Source: Agriterribacter humi | GTDB lineage: Bacteria; Bacteroidota; Bacteroidia; Chitinophagales; Chitinophagaceae | Reading direction: 5' to 3' | DNA length: 64,000 nt | Assembly (NCBI RefSeq): GCF_009192765.1 | Contig: NZ_VOHQ01000009.1 | Location: forward strand, 169,797-233,796 | Shown: positions 63,878 through 64,000 of the stretch, in pieces | Numbering within the stretch: the first letter of the stretch is position 1 | Layout: every line of letters starts with the position of its first letter | The notes under the pieces: generated by a model | Told to the model about the DNA's origin: nothing | Databases searched by the model: none | Seen by the model: only the letters and a program-made list of their open reading frames with translations | Translations under genes and position numbers: made by a program

Positions 63878-64000
63878 TGTACCTAAAATAGGTTGACATA
63901 TTTTATAATGGTTCAAACAAATTTAATTGTTTATTTAATGGGTCATCTTCATTAATTTTTACTGTATAGATTGTCATTCTTTTTCTGCTTTCTTTTGCTA
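63878..64000 (-). mobile_element. Probable end of an IS3-like insertion sequence (runs off window)
   Basis: The sequence TGTACCTAAAATAGGTTGACA at 63878-63898 has the look of an IS3/IS150-group terminal repeat (TG start, AGGTTGACA core). Just inside it is the 3' end of a minus-strand reading frame running off the edge. The other end is outside the window, so this cannot be confirmed here. Confidence 0.4.
63903..64000 (-). CDS. C-terminal fragment of a possible transposase
   Basis: Open minus-strand frame from the window edge to TAA at 63903, 31-32 codons, ending NKQLNLFEPL after a basic stretch AKESRKR. Some Bacteroidota IS3-family orfB products, as I recall, end with a similar basic tract and NLF tail. 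The stop lies only a few bases from the candidate terminal repeat, as expected for orfB. Too short for a firm call. Confidence 0.35.
   Translation of the reverse strand, partial: AKESRKRMTIYTVKINEDDPLNKQLNLFEPL

Overview
The window looks like chromosome of a Bacteroidota bacterium, most likely Chitinophagaceae. The signs are two SusC/SusD pairs, a PorP/SprF protein and C-terminal type B sorting domains of the type IX secretion system (T9SS), many Cys-lipoproteins, TAnnTTTG promoter elements, and a lack of Shine-Dalgarno sites. No rRNA, tRNA, CRISPR array or prophage was seen. The only mobile-element trace is the probable end of an IS3-like element at the right edge.

Layout. 1-5.2 kb: LytS/LytTR two-component pair, heptose-7-phosphate kinase, APC permease, OmpH/Skp-like protein. 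5.5-13.7 kb: rpoC and rpoB on the minus strand, with a clear terminator and promoter. 14.1-32.4 kb: a long minus-strand SusCD locus. Read 5' to 3' it holds SusC-SusD, SusC-SusD, a fasciclin lipoprotein, a DUF5007-like lipoprotein, a phosphodiesterase-fold/LamG fusion, a small lipoprotein, an Ig/LamG lipoprotein, a PfkB sugar kinase, a FAD amine oxidase-like enzyme, a Tat-type metallophosphoesterase and an ENPP-type phosphodiesterase. No glycoside hydrolase is present. 32.4-33.1 kb: a non-coding regulatory region rich in palindromes. 33.1-39.5 kb: aldehyde dehydrogenase, gamma-glutamyl hydrolase, iron alcohol dehydrogenase, glutamine synthetase homologue and ethanolamine-type permease, all minus strand. 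39.5-64 kb: mostly housekeeping and surface genes, including lamin-tail and lectin/PKD T9SS cargo, class III aminotransferase, CocE-type hydrolase, holB, ROK regulator, anmK, upp, PorP/SprF, a MutS-like ATPase, dihydroorotase, a DPP IV-type peptidase, mfd and a hypothetical exported protein.

How it may fit together. The 33-39.5 kb genes match, step for step, the microcompartment-free ethanolamine route built on gamma-glutamylation: import, gamma-glutamylethanolamide synthesis, alcohol oxidation, aldehyde oxidation, hydrolysis to glycine and glutamate. The neighbouring SusCD locus carries phosphodiesterase and phosphoesterase genes instead of glycosidases. I infer, without proof, that the whole 14-39.5 kb block may capture and break down a phosphodiester-linked amino-alcohol substrate such as phospholipid head groups, glycerophosphodiesters or a phosphoethanolamine-decorated glycan.

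The intergenic gaps are unusual. They contain three families of degenerate word-like repeats dispersed over the window, a 33-bp near-perfect palindrome and a nested inverted repeat upstream of the SusC gene, and three copies of an approximately 90-bp leader inside the SusCD locus.
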